From Verrucomicrobiales bacterium (GTDB taxonomy: Bacteria; Verrucomicrobiota; Verrucomicrobiia; Limisphaerales; J093), in the NCBI GenBank assembly GCA_024233215.1, contig JACKPW010000034.1, forward strand, positions 1 through 36,527: a stretch of 36,527 bases of DNA. The letters run 5' to 3'. Under the pieces are notes generated by a model. That model saw only the letters and a list, made by a program, of their open reading frames with translations, was not told where the DNA came from and did no database searches. A program made the translations under genes and the position numbers. Shown here in pieces: positions 17,505-25,479 of this stretch (position 1 is the first letter of the stretch; the number at the start of each line of letters is the position of its first letter).

Positions 17505-17894
17505 ATGCATAGCAACCCCCGCTCACGACAAAGGCGCAGACTCCATTTCCAGTCGGAGAGCCTCGCTGCGGCTATTGTCGCCTCCGTCGTGCTTTTCTGC
17601 ACGCTGCAGGCACTCCTTTATCCATTCGCTGGAAAGCCAGATTGGTGGCAGGGCCGATTCCTGGCCTTCTGCGGTTTGTTGCTTGGGTTGCCTGTTGTCC
17701 TGATGAGCACGCTCATCCCAACCTTCCCGCAACCCATGTACTCGCTTGTTCTCGTCGCGAGCGCGTTCGCCTGGAGCGGGCTTTGTTTTGTGCTATGTAG
17801 ATGGCTATTGCGTGAGATCACGGATGCCGAACGAACGGATGCACCCGAACCCCGCGACAACGCGCCGCTTCAACACCCAGACCAGGGCCAGTGA
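17505..17894 (+). CDS. Small three-helix membrane protein of unknown function (129 aa)
   Basis: The ATG at 17505 gives a basic N-terminus (MHSNPRSRQRRRLHF), then three hydrophobic segments: about residues 20-42 (LAAAIVASVVLFCTLQALLYPF), 51-72 (RFLAFCGLLLGLPVVLMSTLIP) and 78-98 (MYSLVLVASAFAWSGLCFVLC). The positive N-terminus predicts it is cytoplasmic. The last 20 or so residues (DAERTDAPEPRDNAPLQH...) are read through the second copy of the 21-bp repeat, and the stop lies inside the terminal inverted repeat of the next element. The original C-terminus may therefore have been replaced. Base composition is lower in GC than the flanking genes. Family unknown; cassette-like context as for the preceding gene. 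Confidence 0.55.
   Translation: MHSNPRSRQRRRLHFQSESLAAAIVASVVLFCTLQALLYPFAGKPDWWQGRFLAFCGLLLGLPVVLMSTLIPTFPQPMYSLVLVASAFAWSGLCFVLCRWLLREITDAERTDAPEPRDNAPLQHPDQGQ
17830..17850. repeat. Second exact copy of the 21-bp repeat
   Basis: Identical to 16976-16996, 854 bp upstream and in the same orientation. Here it lies inside the 3' end of the small membrane-protein frame. Only the left arm of a palindrome is recognisable; the expected right arm is missing, and a palindromic element begins 33 nt later. Confidence 0.75.
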
Positions 17895-18055
17895 CAAAGT
17901 CGTAGCGGCGATTTCCAAGTCTGCTGTACCGCGGATTTCCAAATCCGCAAGCGTTCGGAGGTTCGGACGGTCTGCCGAATTGAGTTCGGCGATACAGCAG
18001 ATCAGATATCTGCGCTACGATCCAACGACTTGCGCTGACTTTGTCACTGGCCCTG
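17883..18055. mobile_element. 173-bp palindromic element with perfect 19-bp inverted ends (MITE/REP-like)
   Basis: Perfect terminal inverted repeats of 19 bp, cagggccagtgacaaagtc at 17883-17901 and its complement at 18037-18055. Inside are further paired blocks: gtagcg (17902-17907) with cgctac (18013-18018), and tctgctgta (17920-17928) with tacagcaga (17993-18001). Two local hairpins follow: gcggattt/aaatccgc (17931-17938 with 17941-17948) and gccgaa/ttcggc (17974-17979 with 17985-17990). It encodes nothing. The nested layout suits a non-autonomous transposon-like or REP-type element. No obvious target-site duplication was found. Confidence 0.75.
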
Positions 18056-18083
18056 ACACCCGGACTCCGCAACCCCCAGGACC

Positions 18084-18440
18084 GCACCCGAGGAATTCCT
18101 GACCGCCATCGGCTTGTTGTCGCACCTGTACCTGACGCCGACGCTCGTATCGCTGATCAAGGGCCGGGTACCGGACCACCTCCACCCCGATCCCCTCCCC
18201 GCAGCGGAACTGGCCAGGCGGTCCGGACTGCACGCCCTCACCCTGACGCGGGCGATGCGCGCCCTGACGGCATTCGGAGCATTTCAAGAAGTTGAGCCGC
18301 AGGTGTTCGCCAACAATCCGGTCTCCGACTTGTATCGTGATCGTCCAGGCGGGCTGAGGGACGCCATGCTCGACATGCTGCTGCTGCTGTACTTCGGCGA
18401 AGCACGGCAGCGCACGGTCGAAGGGGAGCTGAATGCGTCT
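18084..18440 (+). pseudogene. Truncated O-methyltransferase (N-terminal dimerisation domain only)
   Basis: The frame reads EEFLTAIGLLSHLYLTPT, then a winged-helix segment PAAELARRSGLHALTLTRAM, RALTAFGAFQEVEPQVFANN and SDLYRDRPGGLRDAMLDML. This is the N-terminal helix-turn-helix dimerisation domain of small-molecule O-methyltransferases (acetylserotonin O-methyltransferase type). There is no start codon at the beginning of the homology, which starts about 29 nt after the palindromic element. The Rossmann SAM-binding domain (GGG motif) never appears. After about 18440 the frame only runs antisense through the 3' end of the next gene. Broken at both ends, it is a gene remnant, presumably damaged when the neighbouring elements arrived. 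Confidence 0.65.
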
Positions 18441-18451
18441 TCTGACAGGCG

Positions 18452-20716
18452 CTACGGATTCCCCGGGAGACAGAGGAACGCAGTCGCTGCAGAGGTGGGA
18501 TCGGCCCGTTCAGTCAGGGAGGATTCGATTGCCGCAGCACGGCGGGGAACCCGGCCGCGGAAGGCCTCGCGACCGTTGATCCGCACCGTCACCGGGACGT
18601 CCAGATCGAGCAACCGGTCGGAGAGCCGCAGACAGATACTCGCCGGCACGGCGCCTTCGACCTCGATCGACTGGGCTTCGACCTGCGCGACGATCCTGGG
18701 TCGATCGCCGATCACCGCGTCCTCGGGGAGTTCCAGCCAGTAGAAGCGGTGGTGGACCACGTCATCCTGCTGCCAGACGATCTTCCTTGGCCACGGATTG
18801 CGTTCGAACCCGGCCATCCACGGCAATGCCTCGGCATCCTTGCCGTTCATCCAATGGGGGAGTCCTTCGTAGGAGCGGAAGAAGTGCACGTAACCGCCGG
18901 GGTCATCCTGGGCGAGTTGATCGAGTTGCGCGGCCCGTTCTGCCACGACCCGGTTGCGGTTGTAGGCGGCGTCGTTGCCTCCCACAAAGAGTGCAAACGG
19001 CAGGTTCCGCAGTCCCAGCAAGGAGGCTTCATTGGGATGCCCCGCCATCATTGCGGCCGCCGCGAAACGGTCCGCCATGCGGGGGGCCAGTTGCCAGACG
19101 CCGTCGCCACCGGCGGAGTAACCCAGGAGATAGACGCGGTTGGGATTGACGCCGCGCAACGCCACATAGGTATCGATCAGATGTTGGAACATCGGGTCGA
19201 TGTGGGCCTCGTGCCAGAGGTTCCAGGTGTCGGTGGGAGCGCGGGGTGCGAGGTAGATTCCCTCCTCCAGCTCATACAACCGGCCCTGGTTCTGCCATTG
19301 CCGGTCGTTGACCCGGGCCGGGGCGTTGCCGCCGCCGTGCATGGAGATCCACAGGCTGTGACCGCCTTCGGGGGTGTCGCCAAAGACCGTTTCCGTCCAC
19401 TTCATGGTCTTGTCCCCGAGGGTGAAGACCCGCGCGGTCAGCTCGTCCTTACGTGCCGTTTGAAGCTGGGCCATGCGGTCGGCGGTGAGGACGCTCAGCG
19501 CCTGGGCCGCTTCATCGCGTGACAAGGGCAGTTGCAGCACCGGCGAGTCCTTCGGGCGTTGTTCCGTCGCCTGATCCAGCCATGCCTGCAGGCCGGCCCG
19601 CACCGCCGCGGCTTTCCGCAGGTCAGGCCAGAGCGCGTCAATCGTCGCATCGCCGCCGGTCACCGGTTCCAACGCCATCTCCCGGGTTTCCTCTCCGAGG
19701 GTGAACCGGAGCCAGCCCTGCGAGCCGGGTTTCAATTCGAACCGTGGCATGTCATTGAGGTCCGCCGTGCCCGCCTTGGTTTCCCCGGTCCCCAGCGGAT
19801 GAAATTCCCGGTCCATGATCCGGACGGTGGCGACGAGGCGTTCGCCGTTCCGCCGGTCCCAGAGACGCACGCCCAACCGGGCCGGCCCGGCTTCGGATGC
19901 GGACGCGGCGGCATAACGGGCGGTGACGTTGACGCCGGCGACCCCCTGATTGCGGCGGGCCCAGACCATGGGGAAGCTCAATCCCTCGTGTTTCCAGGAG
20001 GTGGCGTAGATGGCATAACGCGGCACATCCGCCTTCGCTTTCGCGGCGTCGCCCACGAACCACCCGCGGTCCAGCCCGTTGGCATCGTATTCGTCGGCAC
20101 CTGTGAAGTGCCAATCCCCGTCCCAGACCTCGACCCAGGTGTGGTTGCCCCGGTTGTTTGTCCACATGGGTGTGCCCACCGCCCGGGCCGGGATCCCCAC
20201 CGCGCGACAGGCCTCCACAAGGATGATCGAGAGCCCGGTGCAGGTCGCCATGCCGATCGCCTGCGATTCCTTGAGACTTTGGTTCGGCCGTTTGCGACCG
20301 GTGTTGTAGTGGACGTTGATTCGCTTGAAGAGTTGCCGGTTCAACGCCTGGGCCGCCTCCGAGGCCGTATTTGCTCCCTGAACCAGTTCGCGTCCGAGTT
20401 GGTGCAGTTCCTCCCGCCACGGATCGCGGGATTCGTCGAAGACGGCATACGGCAAGACGTCGTTCAGGAAGATCTCCTCGGGCACCTTTGCGGCCCAGGG
20501 GAACTCCTCCCGCGCCTGCAAGGCCAGGTCGAGGTTCTGGCTGAGGAACTCCAAGGAGAGGTTGTCGCGGTCGCCCGGTGGCATGTTGTCCACCAGAAAC
20601 CGGGCGGCGCGTTCCCCGAACTCACCATGTTTCGCTTTCGCCGCAACCAGGAAGTCGTCGGTCGCCCCGCCAAGGGCGGTGGCCGACAGCCAAAGAACTG
20701 CAATGAGCCAGCGCAT
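18452..20716 (-). CDS. Exported transglutaminase-like / alpha-beta hydrolase (esterase) fusion (754 aa)
   Basis: The signal peptide (MRWLIAVLWLSATALGGA) is followed by a transglutaminase/protease-like domain at about residues 50-225. Cys159 (GMATCTGLSIILVEACRAVGIPAR), His192 (GNHTWVEVW) and Asp208 (DWHFTGADEYD) form the expected triad. A beta-rich linker covers about 255-350. The C-terminal half (430-700) is an alpha/beta hydrolase of the PHB-depolymerase/feruloyl-esterase type, with oxyanion segment HGGG at 460-463, nucleophile Ser534 in GYSAGGDG, and an Asp/His pair likely at GGND and GLPHW. A small beta domain ends the protein (VAQVEAQSIEVEG). Both active sites look intact, so it may cleave a peptide or amide crosslink and an ester in the same envelope or extracellular substrate. 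Divergent from nadC. Confidence 0.85.
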   Translation of the reverse strand: MRWLIAVLWLSATALGGATDDFLVAAKAKHGEFGERAARFLVDNMPPGDRDNLSLEFLSQNLDLALQAREEFPWAAKVPEEIFLNDVLPYAVFDESRDPWREELHQLGRELVQGANTASEAAQALNRQLFKRINVHYNTGRKRPNQSLKESQAIGMATCTGLSIILVEACRAVGIPARAVGTPMWTNNRGNHTWVEVWDGDWHFTGADEYDANGLDRGWFVGDAAKAKADVPRYAIYATSWKHEGLSFPMVWARRNQGVAGVNVTARYAAASASEAGPARLGVRLWDRRNGERLVATVRIMDREFHPLGTGETKAGTADLNDMPRFELKPGSQGWLRFTLGEETREMALEPVTGGDATIDALWPDLRKAAAVRAGLQAWLDQATEQRPKDSPVLQLPLSRDEAAQALSVLTADRMAQLQTARKDELTARVFTLGDKTMKWTETVFGDTPEGGHSLWISMHGGGNAPARVNDRQWQNQGRLYELEEGIYLAPRAPTDTWNLWHEAHIDPMFQHLIDTYVALRGVNPNRVYLLGYSAGGDGVWQLAPRMADRFAAAAMMAGHPNEASLLGLRNLPFALFVGGNDAAYNRNRVVAERAAQLDQLAQDDPGGYVHFFRSYEGLPHWMNGKDAEALPWMAGFERNPWPRKIVWQQDDVVHHRFYWLELPEDAVIGDRPRIVAQVEAQSIEVEGAVPASICLRLSDRLLDLDVPVTVRINGREAFRGRVPRRAAAIESSLTERADPTSAATAFLCLPGNP

Positions 20717-20805
20717 CGGTCGAGAGTGCGGGAAATCCGTCCTTCGGTCAAAAGCGGACGTGCTTTTGGCTTCGGTTTCCGGAGGTTTTCGGGTAGGCAG
20801 CAGTC

Positions 20806-21663
20806 ATGCAGCAACTTGCCAGGAAACTGGTGCGGGAGGGGGTGACCCGGGCACTCGCCGAGGATGTGGGCCCGGGCGATGCCACCACCCTGGCCACCGT
20901 TCCCGCGCGCGCCCGCGCAGGGGCGATCATGGCCGCCCGCGAACCGATGGTGGTCTGTGGGCTCGACCTGGCCGAGGAAGCCTTCCGGCAGTTGTCCCGG
21001 AAGGTGGAAATCGAGCGTTGCTGCTCCGACGGCGACCGGCTGGACGCCGGCGCACCGTTGCTGCGACTAAAGGGTCCGGCCCGGGCCCTGCTGACCGCCG
21101 AACGCGTGGCGCTCAATTTCGTCCAGCGGCTTTCCGGAATCGCCACCCTGACCGCGAGCTTCGTGGCCAAGGTCGCCGGGACCCGGGCCCGCGTTCTCGA
21201 CACGCGCAAGACCACCCCGGGCTGGCGGTTGCTGGAGAAATATGCGGTCGCCTGCGGCGGTGGACAGAACCACCGGGTGGGCCTGTATGACCTGGTGCTG
21301 ATCAAGGACAACCATCTCGTGGCGCTTCGCGACGCCGGACCGAATGCCATCGCCGCCGCGGTGCAACGCGCCCGTCAAGCCTGGCCGAAACTGAAGGTCG
21401 AGGTGGAGGCCGACACCCTGGAGCAGGTGCGGCAGGCCGTCGAGGCCGGGGCGGACATCATCCTGCTCGACAACATGCCGCCGACGGTGCTGCGGCGCGC
21501 GGTGAAGCGGGTGGCGGGTCGGGCGCAAACGGAGGCGAGCGGCGGAGTCAATATCCGCACGGTGGCGGCCATCGCCCGCACCGGGGTGGATTTCATCTCC
21601 GTGGGGGCGCTGACCCATTCCGCAAGGGCGGTGGACATCGGGCTCGATTTCGACTTTGCATGA
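20806..21663 (+). CDS. nadC: Nicotinate-nucleotide pyrophosphorylase (carboxylating), quinolinate phosphoribosyltransferase
   Basis: Converts quinolinate and PRPP to nicotinate mononucleotide, CO2 and PPi in de novo NAD synthesis; cytoplasmic. At 285 residues it has the usual length. The N-terminal domain shows EDVGPGDATT and the barrel shows ERVALNFVQRLSGIAT, DTRKTTPGWR, EKYAVACGGGQNHRVGLYD and LIKDNH. Then come VEVEADTLEQ, DIILLDNM and ISVGALTHS, which are the Lys, Arg and His residues that bind the phosphates and carboxylates. The start at 20806 has a weak upstream GGTAGG. nadA and nadB are not in the window. The stop overlaps the start of birA by 4 nt (ATGA), so the two are translationally coupled. 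Confidence 0.97.
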   Translation: MQQLARKLVREGVTRALAEDVGPGDATTLATVPARARAGAIMAAREPMVVCGLDLAEEAFRQLSRKVEIERCCSDGDRLDAGAPLLRLKGPARALLTAERVALNFVQRLSGIATLTASFVAKVAGTRARVLDTRKTTPGWRLLEKYAVACGGGQNHRVGLYDLVLIKDNHLVALRDAGPNAIAAAVQRARQAWPKLKVEVEADTLEQVRQAVEAGADIILLDNMPPTVLRRAVKRVAGRAQTEASGGVNIRTVAAIARTGVDFISVGALTHSARAVDIGLDFDFA

Positions 21664-22667
21664 CCCCGCGCCCCGCTGATTCCAGTACGACCACCGACCT
21701 CGCGATTCTCCGCGCCCTGCGTGCCCATCCCCAGGGACACGTTTCGGGAGCCGAACTGGCACAGCAACTCGGTATCACCCGCGCAGCCATCTGGAATCGA
21801 ATCCGTGAGCTGCGGCTGCACGGCTATGACATCTCGGCCAGCCCCCAGTTGGGTTACCGGTTGGAAAGCGCCCCGGACCTGTTGCTGCGCGACGACCTGT
21901 TGGCCCAACTGGGCGGCACACGGGTGGTGGGCCGCGACATTCAGGTGTTCCAACAGACCGCCTCAACCAACGACATCGTGGAGAAGCTGGCCCGTGACGG
22001 GGTACGGGAAGGGGCGGTGGTCCTGGCGGAATCGCAAACGCGCGGCCGCGGGCGACTGGGGCGGAAGTGGGTTTCGCCGCCGGGCCGGGGGCTATGGTGC
22101 TCGGTGCTGTTGCGTCCCCGGCTGGCGCCGTCGCAGGCGACGCGCCTCACCATTCTGGCGGCCGTGGCCCTGGCCCGCGCGATCCGCGACACCACCGGGC
22201 TCGAGCCCGAAATCAAATGGCCGAATGACCTGCTGCTCCGGGGCCGCAAGGTCGCCGGGATTCTGACGGAGATGCACGCCGAGGTGGAACAGGTGCGCCA
22301 CGTCATTCTCGGCATCGGGGTGAATGTGAATCTCGAGGCCACCGACCTGCCGCCCGAACTGCGGTCGGTCGCGACTTCGCTGAAGCTCGAATTGGGAGTG
22401 GCCGTGGACCGGGCGGCCCTGTTGGTGGCGTTGTTGCACCACCTCGACGAGGGCTATGCGCGCCTGGGTCAGGGTCACTTCGACGAACTGGCGGCGGAAT
22501 GGGCGGACCGCTGCGGCACGCTCGGTCGCAACGTCTGCATTCGGACGGGTTCCCGCGAGATTCGGGGCTGTGCGGAGTCACTGGATGACGCCGGCGCGTT
22601 GCTGGTGCGAACCGAGCACGGCCACCTGGAACGGATCATCGGCGGCGAGGTCACACTGACCCGTTGA
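21660..22667 (+). CDS. birA: Bifunctional biotin-protein ligase / biotin repressor
   Basis: Activates biotin with ATP and attaches it to the carrier protein of acetyl-CoA and other carboxylases. It also has the DNA-binding domain of class II BirA proteins. Residues 13-68 form the winged helix (ILRALRAHPQGHVSGAELAQ, then LGITRAAIWNRIRELR). The ligase domain follows with STNDIVEKLA, the GRGRLGRKW nucleotide loop (about 129-137), WPNDLL and the catalytic-Lys segment GRKVAGILTE (about 195-204), then GIGVNVN. The C-terminal SH3-like domain is represented by ISR-type strands after residue 280. Length 335 is normal. The HTH suggests autoregulation of biotin genes, but no operator-like palindrome was recognised here. 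It overlaps nadC by 4 nt. Confidence 0.96.
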   Translation: MTPRPADSSTTTDLAILRALRAHPQGHVSGAELAQQLGITRAAIWNRIRELRLHGYDISASPQLGYRLESAPDLLLRDDLLAQLGGTRVVGRDIQVFQQTASTNDIVEKLARDGVREGAVVLAESQTRGRGRLGRKWVSPPGRGLWCSVLLRPRLAPSQATRLTILAAVALARAIRDTTGLEPEIKWPNDLLLRGRKVAGILTEMHAEVEQVRHVILGIGVNVNLEATDLPPELRSVATSLKLELGVAVDRAALLVALLHHLDEGYARLGQGHFDELAAEWADRCGTLGRNVCIRTGSREIRGCAESLDDAGALLVRTEHGHLERIIGGEVTLTR

Positions 22668-22752
22668 ACGGCGCCGGCCGGATTACGACGAGGCTTGACC
22701 TTCACCATGACAGAAGGGCTTTTCGCCCATGCCGTCTCCATGCAATTGAGCA

Positions 22753-22922
22753 AACCACGAAAGACACGAATCACACGAAAACGCTGGGAAACAACCGCTT
22801 GGTGACCCTGTCGTCGAGGTCCATTCATGGTGACGGGGGCTCATCCTGCAGGCGCAAGGGACTCAACCAACCCGTGGCTCGCTCCTCCTATCGTGTTCGT
22901 GTGTTTCGTGTACTTCGTGGTT
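22753..22922. repeat. Long imperfect inverted repeat built of 9-bp cacgaa units
   Basis: The 31-nt arms at 22753-22783 and 22892-22922 are complementary at 27 of 31 positions, with 108 nt between them. Each arm is itself made of 9-bp units (ccacgaaag, acacgaatc, acacgaaaa). The repeat fills most of the 316-nt gap between the convergent birA and GH5-like genes, and nothing else coding is visible there. It could act as a bidirectional transcription stop or be a dispersed intergenic repeat; no T-run flanks it. Confidence 0.65.
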
Positions 22923-22983
22923 GGACCGAGTGGCTACGGCCAGGCAATCGCTCGCCTCAACCGGAGTGCCCGCTCGCCGAACC

Positions 22984-24399
22984 TCAGTGCGCCGTCGTCC
23001 ACGCCTGGAAGTACGCCTCCTGCCAGGCCTCGATCGCGGCGCGATCCTGGATGCACCCGTCCCAGTCCAGCGGGGGCCGCTCCCACTGTGGCGGGCCGGA
23101 CAAGCCTTCAGCGCGACCACGCCGGGCGAGTTCGGCGAAGGTCCGGCCCCATTCCTTGGTTCGTCCATCCACCGTGAACAAGCCGAGCAACTGCGTCACA
23201 TCCCCCGCCTGGGGATGGTCGTACATGCCCCAGTTCAGCCAACCTCGACAGTAGCCCTCGGTGGTTTCGATCACGCGCCGACACCACCGCGCCTGTTGCG
23301 CTTCCGTGGCCGCCGGGTGCCGGCCGCCATCCAGGGTGAGCTTGCCGCCCCCGTACCAGCCGAATTCCGCGAGGAGCACCGGCTTGGCGCATGCCGCCAC
23401 TTCCCGCACCACGGACTCGAGATAGGCGAGGTTGCGCCCTTCGTCCTCGTCGCCGCCGTATTCGTAGAACCCCCGCGCCAGCGGGTAGAAGTGGACCTCC
23501 ATGAAGTCGAGCATCGGCGCGAGTTGAGCCGGGCGAAACGCGGCGTACTGCGACGGCGGGCCGGGATGCGCGGGCACCGACCATTGGATGAGTCCGATGG
23601 TCACCAGGGCCGTGGGATCGGCGGACTTGATCGCCGCTGCCTGGCGACGGGTCCACTCGACGGCAATCGACTCACGGAAATGCTGGTAATCCAGCAACCG
23701 GGGACCGGGCGGCTCGTTCTTCGGCGGCACCGGAATGCTGCCAAACTCCAGCAAATCCTCCGGTACACTCCAGGCTTTCGCGAGCGCCGGGAGGGCCTTG
23801 TAGCGATCACGCAGCCAGTCCTGCCATTTCGCGCGCATCGCCGGGGTGTCCCAACCAACCATCGGTTCATTCAACAGATCCCAGGCAAACAGCGTGTTGC
23901 GACCCCGGTAACGGGCGGCCACGGTGGCCCAGAACCGTTCCAACGCCTGCAATACCGTCTCGTCCGCGAGGCGGTCGGTCTGCGCCCAGGCGGGCAGCCC
24001 TTCCCAGTGGTCCGGCCCGGTGGGATGCACGTAGATGCCGGCCTCCTCCGCGAGGTCCAGGAACCGGTCGAGCTTCGCCAGCGCGGCCTCCGAAACCACG
24101 CCCGGTTCGGCCATGAACGAGCCGTAGGTCAGGAAGACGCGCACGCAATTCCCGCCGATGGCCTTGAGCCGGGCGAAATCCCGGCGGGTGGCTTCGGGGT
24201 CGAACTGCTTCCAGACCTGCGGCGCCCAGCCGGTGCCGGGGCGAAAGTAGTTCACCCCCATCAGGACCACCGGAGCGCCGTTGGTCTCGAAGCCGGTCCG
24301 ATCCGGCGAGACCTGAACCTTGGGGAGGACCGGTGACGGTTCTGTCGCAAGCCCCGACAGGGAGAGAAGAACCAACGCAAGGAGGAGACCTGGTTTCAT
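22984..24399 (-). CDS. Exported glycoside hydrolase, clan GH-A (GH5/cellulase-like) (471 aa)
   Basis: The start at 24399 gives the signal peptide MKPGLLLALVLLSLSGLATE and overlaps the stop of the upstream oxidoreductase by 4 nt (ATGA); a 41-codon upstream extension was rejected. The TIM barrel shows GVNYFRPGTGWAPQVWKQFD, RLKAIGGNCVRVFLTYGSF, then the acid/base Glu178 in LFAWDLLNEPM and the nucleophile Glu345 in PVLLAEFGWYGGG. Other barrel strands are MEVHFYPL and GWLNWGMYDH. This is the retaining clan GH-A arrangement, closest by eye to GH5 or the related mannanase/cellulase group. The substrate (beta-mannan, beta-glucan or a host glycan) cannot be read from sequence. It would act in the periplasm or outside. 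It is the last gene of the minus-strand run. Confidence 0.88.
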   Translation of the reverse strand: MKPGLLLALVLLSLSGLATEPSPVLPKVQVSPDRTGFETNGAPVVLMGVNYFRPGTGWAPQVWKQFDPEATRRDFARLKAIGGNCVRVFLTYGSFMAEPGVVSEAALAKLDRFLDLAEEAGIYVHPTGPDHWEGLPAWAQTDRLADETVLQALERFWATVAARYRGRNTLFAWDLLNEPMVGWDTPAMRAKWQDWLRDRYKALPALAKAWSVPEDLLEFGSIPVPPKNEPPGPRLLDYQHFRESIAVEWTRRQAAAIKSADPTALVTIGLIQWSVPAHPGPPSQYAAFRPAQLAPMLDFMEVHFYPLARGFYEYGGDEDEGRNLAYLESVVREVAACAKPVLLAEFGWYGGGKLTLDGGRHPAATEAQQARWCRRVIETTEGYCRGWLNWGMYDHPQAGDVTQLLGLFTVDGRTKEWGRTFAELARRGRAEGLSGPPQWERPPLDWDGCIQDRAAIEAWQEAYFQAWTTAH

Positions 24400-25469
24400 G
24401 GCTTCAATGAGACGGTGCGTTTCTCCGCGGCACTCCGCACGGCGGCATCGACGATTTCCTGACCGATCCGGCTCGTGGCAGGCGACAGCGGGCCATCCGC
24501 CGGCAGTCCTTCGGCGAGGCAATGGAGGGTGTACTGGATCGGGTTCTGGAAGGGCGGCCGCAACTCATCCACCGGCAGGTCCTCGCCGGCAGGGTTCCGG
24601 CGCGTCTGGACCCGGACCGTCGCCTCGTAGTCGTAGCTGCTGATCGTGCCATCGGTGCCCTTGAGGACGAACCCGCACTTGGGCTGTGGTTGATGCGTCC
24701 AGGGATCGGTGAAGGTGCCCCACCGCGTTTCGAACTTCGACAGGCCACAATCATAGCGCGCGACGGTGATGCTGTGTTCGTCCACCTCGAGGCCCGGTGT
24801 TTGATCGACCACTGTCGTGATTTCCACCGGCCGGCGACCGTTGTGGAACCACGTTCCCAGGGTGACCCCATAGCCCAGATAATCCAGCAACGACCCCCCG
24901 CCATGTTCGCGTTGGTACCACCAACTGGCGGCCTTGTCCGCGGCGGCCGGCTCCAGCTCGATCTTGTCAGCGGTGTGATACAGGGGACCGCGGTTGCCGT
25001 CGTAGTAGTGCACTTCGGTGAGTGCTCCGATGAGGCCCTCGTCCAGCAGGCGTTTCGCGGTGACGTGACTCGCCACCCAGCGCAACGGCCAGTTGATGAC
25101 GAGTTGTCGTCCGGTCGCGGCCAGCGCGGCGATCATGCGGTCGGCTTCCGCAACACTTGCCGCAAAGGGTTTTTCGACGAGCACATGGGCTCCGAAGGGG
25201 GCCACTCGCTCCGTCCATTCGGCGTGATGCGCCGTGGCTGGACAGAGGATGACCAGATCGGGCCGGGTTTGCTCGAGGCAGGCGCGGGGATCGGTGAAGA
25301 CGCGGTCCGGCATCAGGCCGAACTGTTCAATGGACCACTGCATTCGCGCGGGTTGCGCGTCGCAGATGCCGACGATCTCCGCCTCGGGATGCTCGTGGGC
25401 CATGCGCAACAGGTCGCCCATGTGCATGTGGTCGAAGTTGATTCCGGCGATCTTCCAGAGGCGGCTCAT
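24396..25469 (-). CDS. Gfo/Idh/MocA-family oxidoreductase (357 aa)
   Basis: A two-domain NAD(P)-dependent oxidoreductase expected to act on a sugar, sugar acid or inositol. The Rossmann half (about 1-120) ends with the signature HVLVEKPFA, in which Lys100 is the conserved active-site residue. The substrate/dimerisation half follows with INWPLRW, EVHYYDGNRGPLYH, WWYQREHGGGSLLDYLGYG, where the H-GGGSLLD segment supplies the catalytic-region Asp and His, and TVARYDCGLSKFE. The usual GxGxxG at the N-terminus is replaced by AGINFDHMHMGD, so cofactor binding may differ from the textbook pattern. No signal peptide, so cytoplasmic. The ORF is 10 nt downstream of the UroD-family gene and overlaps the hydrolase gene by 4 nt; this is clearly one transcription unit. 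Confidence 0.92.
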   Translation of the reverse strand: MSRLWKIAGINFDHMHMGDLLRMAHEHPEAEIVGICDAQPARMQWSIEQFGLMPDRVFTDPRACLEQTRPDLVILCPATAHHAEWTERVAPFGAHVLVEKPFAASVAEADRMIAALAATGRQLVINWPLRWVASHVTAKRLLDEGLIGALTEVHYYDGNRGPLYHTADKIELEPAAADKAASWWYQREHGGGSLLDYLGYGVTLGTWFHNGRRPVEITTVVDQTPGLEVDEHSITVARYDCGLSKFETRWGTFTDPWTHQPQPKCGFVLKGTDGTISSYDYEATVRVQTRRNPAGEDLPVDELRPPFQNPIQYTLHCLAEGLPADGPLSPATSRIGQEIVDAAVRSAAEKRTVSLKP

Positions 25470-25479
25470 GGCACGAGGT

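Noticed and set aside
16976..17850. CRISPR array
   Set aside because: Only two copies of a 21-bp repeat 854 bp apart, with genes between them; no regular spacers or cas genes.
18441..18743. 3' extension of the methyltransferase fragment
   Set aside because: After about 18440 the frame only reads antisense through the end of the esterase fusion gene and has no methyltransferase similarity.
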